A stretch of DNA of 64,000 bases from Thermoleophilia bacterium. Lineage in GTDB: Bacteria > Actinomycetota > Thermoleophilia > Solirubrobacterales > 70-9. Positions within the stretch are counted from its first letter, which is position 1. Each line of letters begins with the position of its first letter. Under the pieces are notes generated by a model that saw only the letters and a program-made list of their open reading frames with translations, was not told where the DNA came from and ran no database searches. Position numbers and translations under genes: made by a program. The DNA lies in assembly GCA_016650125.1 (NCBI GenBank), contig JAENWT010000003.1:155637-219636 (forward strand). The letters are read 5' to 3'. Shown here piece after piece: positions 25,843-33,602 of the stretch.

Positions 25843-26019
25843 TCAGTCCTTGCCGGTCAGCTTGTCCTTGACCGAGTCGGCGGCGTTCTCGGCCTTTTCC
25901 TTCACCGAGGCGGCGGCCCGATCGACCTTTCCTTCGTTCTTCAGTTCGTCGTCACCGGTCAGGGATCCGGCTGCTTCCTTGACACGGCCTTTTGCTTCGT
26001 CAGTCTTGCGGTCGCTCAT
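25843..26019 (-). CDS. CsbD-like stress protein
   Basis: 58 residues from ATG 26019, preceded by AAGGAG (cctaaaAAGGAGtgacg). Highly charged with 'KTDEAKGRVKEAAGSLTGD' layout and 'ADSVKDKLTGKD', the CsbD pattern of amphipathic helices. Family members are general stress proteins of unknown mechanism, often sigma-B-type controlled in other bacteria. Confidence 0.82.
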   Translation of the reverse strand: MSDRKTDEAKGRVKEAAGSLTGDDELKNEGKVDRAAASVKEKAENAADSVKDKLTGKD

Positions 26020-26094
26020 CGTCACTCCTTTTTAGGGGTTCATGTGGAGCCCGGTTATCGGGAGAGTACCCGGACGCTGCCCCGCGAAACCGGA

Positions 26095-26209
26095 TCAGAC
26101 CAGCAGCGCGATGCCGATCGCGACCAGCCAGAGTGACCAGACGATGTAGGCAATCGGGATTATCTGGCCGGCGAGCGATCAGGAAGAGTGCGGTGACGTT
26201 TGTGCTCAT
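26095..26209 (-). pseudogene. Possible small membrane protein with a frameshift
   Basis: ATG 26209 gives 'MSTNVTALFLIA', and after a 1-nt shift 'GQIIPIAYIVWSLWLVAIG' ends at TGA 26095-26097. Together they would make a membrane peptide of about 38 residues with one or two spans. As read, the first frame becomes Arg-rich. This may be a small real gene with an indel, or coincidence. Confidence 0.3.
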
Positions 26210-26262
26210 GCGAGAACCAGATCCTAGATGTTGCACCAGCGATTCCCGCATAGGATGAGTCG

Positions 26263-26379
26263 GTGAGCGCGAAAGAAGAAGGATCAGGAGGGTCCCGGAA
26301 GTCCGGCCGCCCGAAGATCGTCGCCGCCGGGGTCGAGATCCTTCGCCGCCGGACGCTGCGCGAGTTTCCCGCGGATTGA
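26263..26379 (+). CDS. Short ORF (38 aa) coupled to the next gene
   Basis: GTG 26263 to TGA 26377-26379; the stop overlaps the TTG start of the next gene (TTGA). The product is basic and Gly/Ser/Arg-rich. The tight overlap suggests a leader or coupled small ORF, but composition is not distinctive. Confidence 0.3.
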   Translation: MSAKEEGSGGSRKSGRPKIVAAGVEILRRRTLREFPAD

Positions 26380-27314
26380 AGCCCGGCCATCCAGCAATCG
26401 CGGCCGGGCTGGTCTTCGTGGGCAGCCTGCTGGTGGTCGCCCTGATCTTCTCGGTCTGGGCAAATCGCCAGGCCCTCGACACTGACAGCTGGGTGAACAC
26501 GAGCGACAGGGTCCTCGAGAACCCGGAAGTGCAGGTCGAGCTGGCGCAGTACATCTCCGACGAGCTGTTCGACAGCATCAACATCGGAGGCGACGTCCGC
26601 AGCGAACTGCCGGCGCAACTCCGGGACTTGCCCGACACCACACCCGAAAGACTTCGTCGGGAAGTGTCGATCGAGGTGCTGAAAGCGTTCAACGTGCCCC
26701 GGTTCAAGCAGATCTGGTCTGAGTCCAACCGGACTGCGCATGAGGCCCTGATCAATGACCTGGACAGCAGCGGCGAACTTTCGGGCCGGGACGCAAAGGT
26801 GACGCTCAACCTCAACCCGTTCGTCACCGCCATGAGTGCCCAGCTCGGCTTCGCTGATGACATCACGGCGCAAATCCCACCCGACGTCGCCCGGCTGACG
26901 GTCGTCGAAGGGAACCGGGTCTCGACCGCCCGCGACGCGGTGAGGGTCACGCGCGCGCTGCTGTTCATACTGGGCATCCTCGTCATCGTGTTCTTCGGTG
27001 CTGCGATCCTTCTGGCCGGCTTCTACCGCCGCCTGATCGTCCTCGCGTCCGGCTTCGGCCTGGTCGCCGCCGGGGCGATGGCGCTGATCCTGCGAGGTAT
27101 GGCCGAGCAGCCGGTGGTCGACTGGCTCGCTTCCGACGACTCGGTCCGGCCCGCCGTCGACGGTGCCTGGAGCGTCGGAACCTCCCTGCTCGTGACGATC
27201 TCGATCTGGACCATGGTCATCGGGGCAGTGATCATGCTCGGGGTCGGTCTGGCGGCCCTATGGCCCTCGGACCGGCGAACACCGGACCGGTTCCAGCACT
27301 ATTCCGGGCCTTGA
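26376..27314 (+). CDS. Membrane protein of unknown function
   Basis: 312 residues from TTG 26376. One N-terminal span (residues 8-28), an acidic extracytoplasmic region of about 160 residues ('DTDSWVNTSDRVLENPEVQ', a pattern shared by actinobacterial membrane proteins of unknown role), then three C-terminal spans. It ends convergently against dinB with the two stop codons back-to-back (TGA/TCA, no spacer). No enzyme motif seen. Confidence 0.6.
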   Translation: MKPGHPAIAAGLVFVGSLLVVALIFSVWANRQALDTDSWVNTSDRVLENPEVQVELAQYISDELFDSINIGGDVRSELPAQLRDLPDTTPERLRREVSIEVLKAFNVPRFKQIWSESNRTAHEALINDLDSSGELSGRDAKVTLNLNPFVTAMSAQLGFADDITAQIPPDVARLTVVEGNRVSTARDAVRVTRALLFILGILVIVFFGAAILLAGFYRRLIVLASGFGLVAAGAMALILRGMAEQPVVDWLASDDSVRPAVDGAWSVGTSLLVTISIWTMVIGAVIMLGVGLAALWPSDRRTPDRFQHYSGP

Positions 27315-28505
27315 TCAGTCGGGCAGCATCGGCACGGTCAGTCCGCCTTCGCCGTCGACCAGCGACGCCCGGGTGATCGCGCCGGCACCGAAACGCTCTC
27401 GCACCTCGTCGATAGCGGCGTCGAGCGCGGCCGATTCGCCGTCGTCGAAGGCGAATTCCATCTGGACGGTGTCAGTCTCCTCGAGGTTTTCGAGGGAGAC
27501 GCTGAGTAGCGTCATGCCCTTGCTCTCGATCAGCGGCCGGGCCGAGGCGATCAGCTCCCGGACGGCGGTCAGGATGGTGTCGGTCTGGGCGGTCGTGCCC
27601 CGGAAGGAATGGGAGCGACTCGCCCGCGAGAAGTCGCCGAATCGGAAACCGACGCTGACCGTGCGGCAGACCCGCTCCGCGGTGCGCAGGCGACGGGCGG
27701 TCCGGTCGACCAGGGCGGCGGCCAGGCTGTCGAGTTCCTGGGCAGACCTCGAGCCGAGCCGGAAGGCGCTCTGGGCACCGACCGAGCTGCGAGGATCCCG
27801 CGGCGTCACCCGTCGCGGGTCCTGGTTGTTCGCGAGGTCGAGCAGGCGCAGGCCGGCCGATGGCCCGAGCGCCGCGACCAGGCTCTCTTCCCGGCACGCA
27901 GCGATCTCACCGACCGTCCTGATGCCCATCGAATGGAGCTTTTCCGAGGTGACCTTGCCGACGCCCCAGAGCCGTTCGATCGGCAGCGGGTGCAGAAAGG
28001 CCGTCTCGCCTTCCTTCTCGACCACGAGCAGGCCGTCGGGCTTGCTGGCTCCGCTCGCCACCTTGGCCAGGAACTTGGTGCGGGCCAGGCCGACCGAGAT
28101 CGGCAGGCCGACCTTTTCCAGCACCTCGCGGCGCAGTTTTACGGCGACTTCCCGCGGCGTTCCGGAGATGTGTTCCAGGCCGGCCACGTCGAGGAACGCT
28201 TCGTCGATCGACAGGGCTTCGACCAGCGGCGAAGTGTCGGCGAAAACCTCGTAAACGGCCCGGCTGGCCTCGGTGTAGGCCTCCATCCTCGGTGGGACGA
28301 CGATCGCCTCCGGGCAGGCACGCTTCGCGGCCCCTCCGTTCATCGCGGTACGGACTCCCCGGGCCTTGGCCTCGTAACTGCAGGCGAGCACAACGCCGCC
28401 GCCGACGATCACCGGGCGGTCACGGAGTTCCGGGTTGTCGCGCTGCTCGACCGACGCGTAGAAGGCGTCGAGATCGGCGTGCATGATCGTCGGTCCGGCA
28501 GTCAC
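27315..28505 (-). CDS. dinB: DNA polymerase IV (Y-family)
   Basis: 396 residues from GTG 28505 (ATG 28484 also possible). 'MHADLDAFYASVEQ' holds the first metal Asp and steric-gate region, 'LSIDEAFLDV' the catalytic Asp-Glu; 'LWGVGKVTSEKLHSMGI' is the thumb HhH, and the C-terminal little-finger domain follows. The end lacks an obvious beta-clamp peptide. Translesion polymerase, error-prone bypass of damage. Confidence 0.92.
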   Translation of the reverse strand: MTAGPTIMHADLDAFYASVEQRDNPELRDRPVIVGGGVVLACSYEAKARGVRTAMNGGAAKRACPEAIVVPPRMEAYTEASRAVYEVFADTSPLVEALSIDEAFLDVAGLEHISGTPREVAVKLRREVLEKVGLPISVGLARTKFLAKVASGASKPDGLLVVEKEGETAFLHPLPIERLWGVGKVTSEKLHSMGIRTVGEIAACREESLVAALGPSAGLRLLDLANNQDPRRVTPRDPRSSVGAQSAFRLGSRSAQELDSLAAALVDRTARRLRTAERVCRTVSVGFRFGDFSRASRSHSFRGTTAQTDTILTAVRELIASARPLIESKGMTLLSVSLENLEETDTVQMEFAFDDGESAALDAAIDEVRERFGAGAITRASLVDGEGGLTVPMLPD

Positions 28506-28608
28506 GAACCCATGTTCCCACCCGGTTAGGACGGCTAGAATCAAACGATCGATTTGCGAAATAAGAGTAGGTTGTGGCGGTCAGTCCATCCGAGAATCCG
28601 GGAGAAAA

Positions 28609-29121
28609 ATGAAAACAGTTGCGGTTGTTGTTGCGGGACTTCTGAGTGTCTTCGTCATTGCGTGCGGTGGTTCGGATTCCGACAGCGACTCGACCGGTTC
28701 GGATGACGCTGCGACCCTTTCCATGGCGGACGCGATCGCGCAGGGCGACCAGGCCTGTCAGGACGCGAGTGATGGCCTTGGGCCGATCGAGAAGAGCTAC
28801 ACCAAAGCCATCAGCTCCGGGGACTTGGCCGGAGCGGCTGACGAACTCGACCAAATTGTCGAACTGACCCAGGTTCGAAACGAAGCGCTTGCCGACATCC
28901 AGGTCGAAGGTGCCGACCAGGATGCTCTGGATTCCTACGTGGCCAACGCCGAAAAGACCGAAGAACTCACGCAGTCGATGTCCGATTCATTGCGTGACGA
29001 AGACATTGCCGGAATCACCGACAGCACCCAGGAGATCGCGAAGCTCAACGTCGAGGCGCAGGCTTACGCTCAGGACTTCGGTTTCGAGCGGTGCGGGTCA
29101 GGTGCCACCGGGGCGGCCTGA
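28609..29121 (+). CDS. Lipoprotein of unknown function
   Basis: 170 residues from ATG 28609 with GGGAG upstream. Signal peptide with lipobox 'VIAC' followed by GGSDSDSDS, then a helical domain rich in Asp/Glu/Gln ('ELTQVRNEALADIQV', 'EELTQSMSDSL'), probably a four-helix extracytoplasmic bundle. Its stop overlaps the next start by one base (TGATG). Confidence 0.68.
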   Translation: MKTVAVVVAGLLSVFVIACGGSDSDSDSTGSDDAATLSMADAIAQGDQACQDASDGLGPIEKSYTKAISSGDLAGAADELDQIVELTQVRNEALADIQVEGADQDALDSYVANAEKTEELTQSMSDSLRDEDIAGITDSTQEIAKLNVEAQAYAQDFGFERCGSGATGAA

Positions 29122-29504
29122 TGGGCCTTTTCGGAGGCGGCGTCGAAAAGGAAGCAAAGAAGGCGGCGGCCCAGGCCGAGTCCGACCGGCTGGCCGCGCT
29201 GCCGGTCCAGGATCTCGCCGCGGAAGTGATGCAGGCCTTCGGTCCGGACGGGCTGCAGATCAAGTCGGGTCACCAGCAGGGTGCCCTGCAGGTCGCCGGC
29301 TGGCTGCTGAGGGACTTCTCGACCAAGGTCAAGTACACCCAACCGGTCTTCGGCCCGACCATCGAAGCCCTCGGCATCCTCGACACGGCGGGCCTGGTGG
29401 ACGGCCGGAACTTCGGCAGCGGCAACGCCAAGACCTACAACGTCACACGGCTGGGAGAGACCGCCCTGGCCGAGGGTGATGTGCGCGAACGCCTCGGGGC
29501 CTGA
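29121..29504 (+). CDS. Conserved hypothetical cytoplasmic protein
   Basis: 127 residues from ATG 29121, overlapping the lipoprotein stop. After a Lys/Ala-rich helix it shows 'LAAEVMQAFGPDGL' and 'GWLLRDFSTKVKYTQPV'; the end 'YNVTRLGETALAEG' resembles a winged-helix wing. No signal peptide. Possibly a small winged-helix protein; not named. Confidence 0.5.
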   Translation: MGLFGGGVEKEAKKAAAQAESDRLAALPVQDLAAEVMQAFGPDGLQIKSGHQQGALQVAGWLLRDFSTKVKYTQPVFGPTIEALGILDTAGLVDGRNFGSGNAKTYNVTRLGETALAEGDVRERLGA

Positions 29505-29531
29505 GCACTAGACCGGGACGCCGGTCACGCC

Positions 29532-30701
29532 TCAGCGGTTGCGGCCGAGCTTGTCGTGGGCGGCGACGAACTCGTCGGCGACCACGGCCGATCCGAGCGA
29601 GAGCTCACCGCAGACCACGGTCGCAGCGACGATCTCGGCGAACTTATGGGCCTTGCCGGAACCGAAGCAGCCGAGCAGTTCGAGGCATTCGCGTTGGGTG
29701 GCGAGGCCGGTGCCACCGCCGTGGGTCGCGACGATCAGGGACGGCAGGGTGAGCGAGTAGTAGTAGTCGTCGTTCTCGCGCAACTCGACGTATGCAATGG
29801 CGGCCTGGGATTCGGCCACGTTGCCGGCGTCCTGGCCGGTGGCGATGTACATCGCGGCGATGCCGTTGGCCGGGTGGGCGGCGTTGGCCGCAGTGCCGGC
29901 GAGAATGCCCCCGATCGTGCCGATCTGACGCGTCCGGTAAACCTGCTTGCTGGTCACCCGCATGTGCTCACGCAGGAGGGCGTCGGGGATCAGGGCCTCG
30001 GCGACGACCCGTTTGCCCCGGGTGTGAAGCGTGTTCATGTGGGAATGCTTCTTGTCGGTCGCGAGCTGGGCCTCGAGCATGTAGTCGGACAGCTCGTCGT
30101 ATTCGCCTTTGATCCACTCGCACGCAGCCCAGGTCGCTTTGCTGGTCATGTTCTGGCCGGCCGCGTCGCCGGTGGTGTAGTTGAATCGCGTGTAGACGAA
30201 TCGGCTGACGACGAACCGCTGGATGTCCCGCAGCTTGCCGGTGCCGGTGGTCGATTCGGCGGCGGCGCGGATCTCGTCGAAGTGGGCATCCAGCCAGCCG
30301 ACGAAGTCACGGGCTTCACGGGCGGATCCGAACAGGAACGCCGGGGCGCGCTGCATCGCCTCGTCGACAACCGTCACCTTCACCCCGCCGGCCGCGCGAA
30401 GAAGCTTCATCCCGCGGTTGTAGGAGGCGAGCAGGGTCCCTTCGGTTGTCGCCATGGGCACGTAGAAATCGCCCTGGGCATGCTCGCCATCGACCAGCAG
30501 GGGACCGGCCAGGCCGATCGGCACCTGGGCCACCCCGGTGAAGCTTTCGATGTTGCCGGGCAGCGTCGCCGGGTCAACCGAGAACGATCCGACGTGGTCA
30601 AGGCTCGAACCCGATTGCGCGGCGGCGAACTCACGGCGGGCGGCAGCCGCCTCGGCGCTGTAGTCGTTGTCGGGGTCGCGGGGAATTTTGGGCGTCGGCA
30701 T
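29532..30701 (-). CDS. Hydroxymethylglutaryl-CoA reductase
   Basis: 389 residues. 'NIESFTGVAQVPIGLAGPL' start block (key E and G-x-A-x-V-P-x-G-x-A-G-P), 'MATTEGTLLASYNRG' with catalytic Glu, 'GQNMTSKAT' with the Asp/Lys region, 'GQDAGNVAES' and 'THGGGTGLATQRE' are all HMG-CoA reductase signatures. It reduces HMG-CoA to mevalonate. Either it feeds a mevalonate pathway or it works in reverse on mevalonate; no other mevalonate gene is in the window. The start is MPTPKIP at 30701. Confidence 0.88.
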   Translation of the reverse strand: MPTPKIPRDPDNDYSAEAAAARREFAAAQSGSSLDHVGSFSVDPATLPGNIESFTGVAQVPIGLAGPLLVDGEHAQGDFYVPMATTEGTLLASYNRGMKLLRAAGGVKVTVVDEAMQRAPAFLFGSAREARDFVGWLDAHFDEIRAAAESTTGTGKLRDIQRFVVSRFVYTRFNYTTGDAAGQNMTSKATWAACEWIKGEYDELSDYMLEAQLATDKKHSHMNTLHTRGKRVVAEALIPDALLREHMRVTSKQVYRTRQIGTIGGILAGTAANAAHPANGIAAMYIATGQDAGNVAESQAAIAYVELRENDDYYYSLTLPSLIVATHGGGTGLATQRECLELLGCFGSGKAHKFAEIVAATVVCGELSLGSAVVADEFVAAHDKLGRNR

Positions 30702-30732
30702 GGGGAGGGATCCTATATGTACTGAGCGGGCT

Positions 30733-30925
30733 TTAGCTCCGGATCAGGCTTTGCGGGGCGGGTCAGACGACGCCACTGGTCCAGGTCGATCCGGCCCGGC
30801 GCGATGCCGCGCTCGCCCGGCTGGCCGGGGACCGCAGCTTCACCGTGCGGTTGAACCGCCTCTTCATGGCCGACGGTCAAAAGGGCATAAATCGCTTCCG
30901 GCGTATGGCTCGCCACTACTCGTAG
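30733..30925 (+). pseudogene. Possible 3' remnant of an unidentified gene
   Basis: After a TAG at about 30733, a frame without start codon reads strongly coding-like: 'LVQVDPARRDAALARLAGD', 'FTVRLNRLFMADGQKG', ending 'RFRRMARHYS' at TAG 30923-30925. GC3 is high throughout. It has no start and overlaps the convergent GFA gene's end by 10 bp. Probably the C-terminus of a lost gene; family unknown. Confidence 0.35.
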
Positions 30926-31365
30926 GACATGCGCTCTTCGAAGCGCGGCAGACCGTCCTCGGGGATGTCGTACCAGGGTGCCACGTACTTAACGAACTGG
31001 TGGGCCCGGACGGGAACCTGCGGATCCTGGTCGAGGGCGCCCATCCTGATCGCGAGCAGATCCGGATTCTCGGCATTTCTGGTCAGCAGGTGGCTACCGC
31101 ATTCCGCGCAGAAGCCTTTGTTCCAGCCGCCATCGCCCGGTTCGTACATCTTCACGTGCTCTTCGCCCTCGGTGATCCGGAAGGTGCCGGGCTGGGTCAG
31201 GCCGGTCTGGGAAAACGCGGTGCCGGTGCGACGCTGGCAGCGCTTGCAGTAGCACCGCGCGGCGCCGAGCAGGGGGGCGGTCACTTCGAATTTCACCGCG
31301 CCACACATGCAGCCGCCAGTCACGTGTTCGAGGGGTTCGCCCGGGGTCTCATCGGAGTCGCTCAC
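30916..31365 (-). CDS. GFA/CENP-V-fold zinc protein (DUF636)
   Basis: 149 residues. Zinc ligands are in 'GGCMCGAVKF' (C-x-C), 'CYCKRCQRRTG' (C-x-x-C) and 'CAECGSHL', the glutathione-dependent formaldehyde-activating (GFA) fold. Members bind two zincs; some attach formaldehyde to glutathione, but actinobacteria usually lack glutathione, so the substrate is open. Confidence 0.85.
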   Translation of the reverse strand: MSDSDETPGEPLEHVTGGCMCGAVKFEVTAPLLGAARCYCKRCQRRTGTAFSQTGLTQPGTFRITEGEEHVKMYEPGDGGWNKGFCAECGSHLLTRNAENPDLLAIRMGALDQDPQVPVRAHQFVKYVAPWYDIPEDGLPRFEERMSYE

Positions 31366-31469
31366 GTCAGCTCACCTTTCTTTTGATCACGCTGACGGTT
31401 TACCACAAGAGGCAGAAACCTGTTAGCGGTGCTTCGGGACCAGCTGGTCCGGTGGGGTAGGTTGACCCG

Positions 31470-31889
31470 GTGAAAAACACCCTCAGAACTTCCCTCATAT
31501 CCGTGCTTGCCCTGGCTTCACTCGCTTCCCTCGGAGCGACTGCCGGCGCCGGCAACCATGAATTCAAGAAGACAGCGCTCTTCAATCTCACTGCGGAGCC
31601 CAAGGTCAAGCCGACCCGCGTATTCCTCACGGCCAACTCCGGCCCGTACCTCAAGAAGATCAAGTGGTCGAACTGGGGCTCGAACAGGACCGTCGGCCGC
31701 GGACGCTTCATTGCCGACTGCGCTTCGTGTGGCCCGAAGGAGAACAAGGCGATGACCCTGACCCTCTCCAAGCTCCGGCCCTGCCCGAAGTTCGGCGTCA
31801 TGGCCTACAAGAAGGGTTACCTGAAGATCAACGATCCGAAGGACCCGAATCGCGGGGCCCCCTTGCCGCTCGGCTGCCCGGCCGGCTGA
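31470..31889 (+). CDS. Secreted protein of unknown function
   Basis: 139 residues from GTG 31470. Signal peptide ends near 'GATAGAG'. The mature part is basic with cysteines at 'CASCGPKE' and in 'LRPCPKFG' and 'LGCPAG', suggesting disulfides. 'VFLTANSGPYLKKIKWSNWGS' layout is beta-rich. Resembles small exported proteins common in this genome; not named. Confidence 0.6.
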   Translation: MKNTLRTSLISVLALASLASLGATAGAGNHEFKKTALFNLTAEPKVKPTRVFLTANSGPYLKKIKWSNWGSNRTVGRGRFIADCASCGPKENKAMTLTLSKLRPCPKFGVMAYKKGYLKINDPKDPNRGAPLPLGCPAG

Positions 31890-32225
31890 ACAAACCCCCC
31901 GGTCATCCAGGTGGCGTTAGGCGTGGGGATCTTCGGACTCGCGAACGGCGTCACGATCACGCCTGCTACGACGGTGGTGTTGAACGACCTCGGAGTGGAC
32001 AAAGCGGGCGATGCCTCCGACGTCAACCAGCTCGGGCGTCAAGTCGGGGGAGTCCTCGGCGTGGCGATCGTCGGCAGCATCTTCGCCGGGCTCTACGCGG
32101 GGAGTCTCGATTCGAAGATCGGCAGGCCGCCAGAGCACTCTCAAGATCTCGCGACCTGTGCGCTGTTCCTGGTCGCCGGCGCGGTCCTCGCCTTTCTCAG
32201 CGCGCGGGAGTCACCCGACGTCTGA
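31890..32225 (+). pseudogene. C-terminal fragment of an EmrB/QacA-type MFS exporter
   Basis: Starting right after the previous stop, one frame reads 'GVGIFGLANGVTITPAT' then 'ASDVNQLGRQVGGVLGVAIVG' and ends 'LSARESPDV'. The 'N-Q-x-x-R-Q-x-G-G-x-x-G-x-A' segment is a late-helix motif of the DHA2 (14-span) drug exporters. Only about the last 110 residues remain and there is no start, so it is a truncated remnant. Confidence 0.72.
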
Positions 32226-32267
32226 ACCAGAGAGCAACTTCGAAGCGATGGTAGGTTTATTAACACG

Positions 32268-33602
32268 GTGACAATAAGATGGCTGATATTGATGACGGGT
32301 CTGGCGCTGATGTCCTTTCAAGGCGTTGCCATGGCCGCGGACTCTCCGACCGGTTACAACCCGAAGGACCTGCCGACCGCCGGCTGCTTCTGGACCGGCC
32401 CTTTCTCGGCCTCGAACCCGAAGACCAACGTCGCTTATCCGGGCACCGAGATCACATACTGGGGAGCCAAGTTCGCGACGCCTCCCGGCGCCGTCCTGAC
32501 GCTCAAGGGGAGCTATCCGCATGCGCGGTACTCATCCTTCAATGCCTACGAGGCCGGCGGCGTGTCGGCCAGCTCGCTCAACGACTCGCAGATCAAGCCG
32601 AATGCCGGATCGATCAACCCTTCACGGCCCGGCAAGAACCGGAGTGCCAGGAACCGCAGCTATGAAATCAAGGTACGTGGCGAGGCCAAGCCGTCCCAGA
32701 CGGCCAGGAACACGCTTTACGCAGCGCCGATCGAGGGATCGCACCAGGACATCCTCTACCGGGTCTACGTGCCTGACCGCGGCCGCAGCCTCTCCGGCGG
32801 CACCGGCGTGCCAAAGCCCGTCCTGACCCTGGCCGACGGCAGGCGCCTCGAAGGGCAGGCCCTTTGTGACGAGCTCAACTCGATCCACGAATATGGGAGC
32901 AACCTGATGCCGAACGCGATCTACCAGAGCCTCGTCCATACGGCGGGCAAGGACCCGGAGACGAATCCGGCGCTGCCCGGATTCCAGTTTCGCAAGTTCT
33001 TCAACCTTCCGAATGCGTTCTCGGCCTACGGCACGCCGGAAGACCAGCAGGCGGCCTGGGCCAGGAATCCGGTCGAAGAAGGTACTCAGTACAACAACAA
33101 CGACGCCCGGTACATGACCGGGGCCTACAGCTTCAAGTTCGGGGAGGTACTGGCGCTCCGCGGTCGCATGCCGACCACCCCGAAGACGCTGAACGGGCAG
33201 AAGAAGATGAAGAGCGGACAGCTGGTCGAGTGGGACATGTGCGGCATCCAGGCGCTGACCACGACGAAGACCTACCGCTGCCGCTTCGACGAGCAGATCC
33301 CGGTCAAAGGAAAGAAGCGCAAGTACGTGATCGCTTTCGCCAAGGCCGGGCTGCGTCCGAAGAACGCGAAACGGGAGTGCGACGTCGCCTGGCTGCCGGC
33401 GGATCCCGAGGGTGATGGCGCCGGCCGCACCGACGTTGGACTCCTGCTCACCCGGAACGTGCTGCCGAGCCAGAGCTTTCACAAGTCGATCTTCGATGTC
33501 TCAAGTCCCTTCAACGCTGAAGAGTCGATGGGTGACTACTACCCGAAGGGCGATTACACGAGCAAAAAGGCCTTCGAGTCGCACGGCTGCCCGTATAAAT
33601 GA
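32268..33602 (+). CDS. Secreted protein of unknown function, large
   Basis: 444 residues. Signal peptide ends near 'VAMAADSP'. 'YPGTEITYWGAKFATPPGA' and 'YPHARYSSFNAYEAGG' followed by 'SINPSRPG' and a 'VYVPDRGR..SGGTGVP' block form a pattern I associate with a family of exported actinobacterial proteins of unknown role. Several cysteines in the second half. GTG 32268. The ATGA overlap with the sulfatase start suggests co-translation. Confidence 0.65.
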   Translation: MTIRWLILMTGLALMSFQGVAMAADSPTGYNPKDLPTAGCFWTGPFSASNPKTNVAYPGTEITYWGAKFATPPGAVLTLKGSYPHARYSSFNAYEAGGVSASSLNDSQIKPNAGSINPSRPGKNRSARNRSYEIKVRGEAKPSQTARNTLYAAPIEGSHQDILYRVYVPDRGRSLSGGTGVPKPVLTLADGRRLEGQALCDELNSIHEYGSNLMPNAIYQSLVHTAGKDPETNPALPGFQFRKFFNLPNAFSAYGTPEDQQAAWARNPVEEGTQYNNNDARYMTGAYSFKFGEVLALRGRMPTTPKTLNGQKKMKSGQLVEWDMCGIQALTTTKTYRCRFDEQIPVKGKKRKYVIAFAKAGLRPKNAKRECDVAWLPADPEGDGAGRTDVGLLLTRNVLPSQSFHKSIFDVSSPFNAEESMGDYYPKGDYTSKKAFESHGCPYK

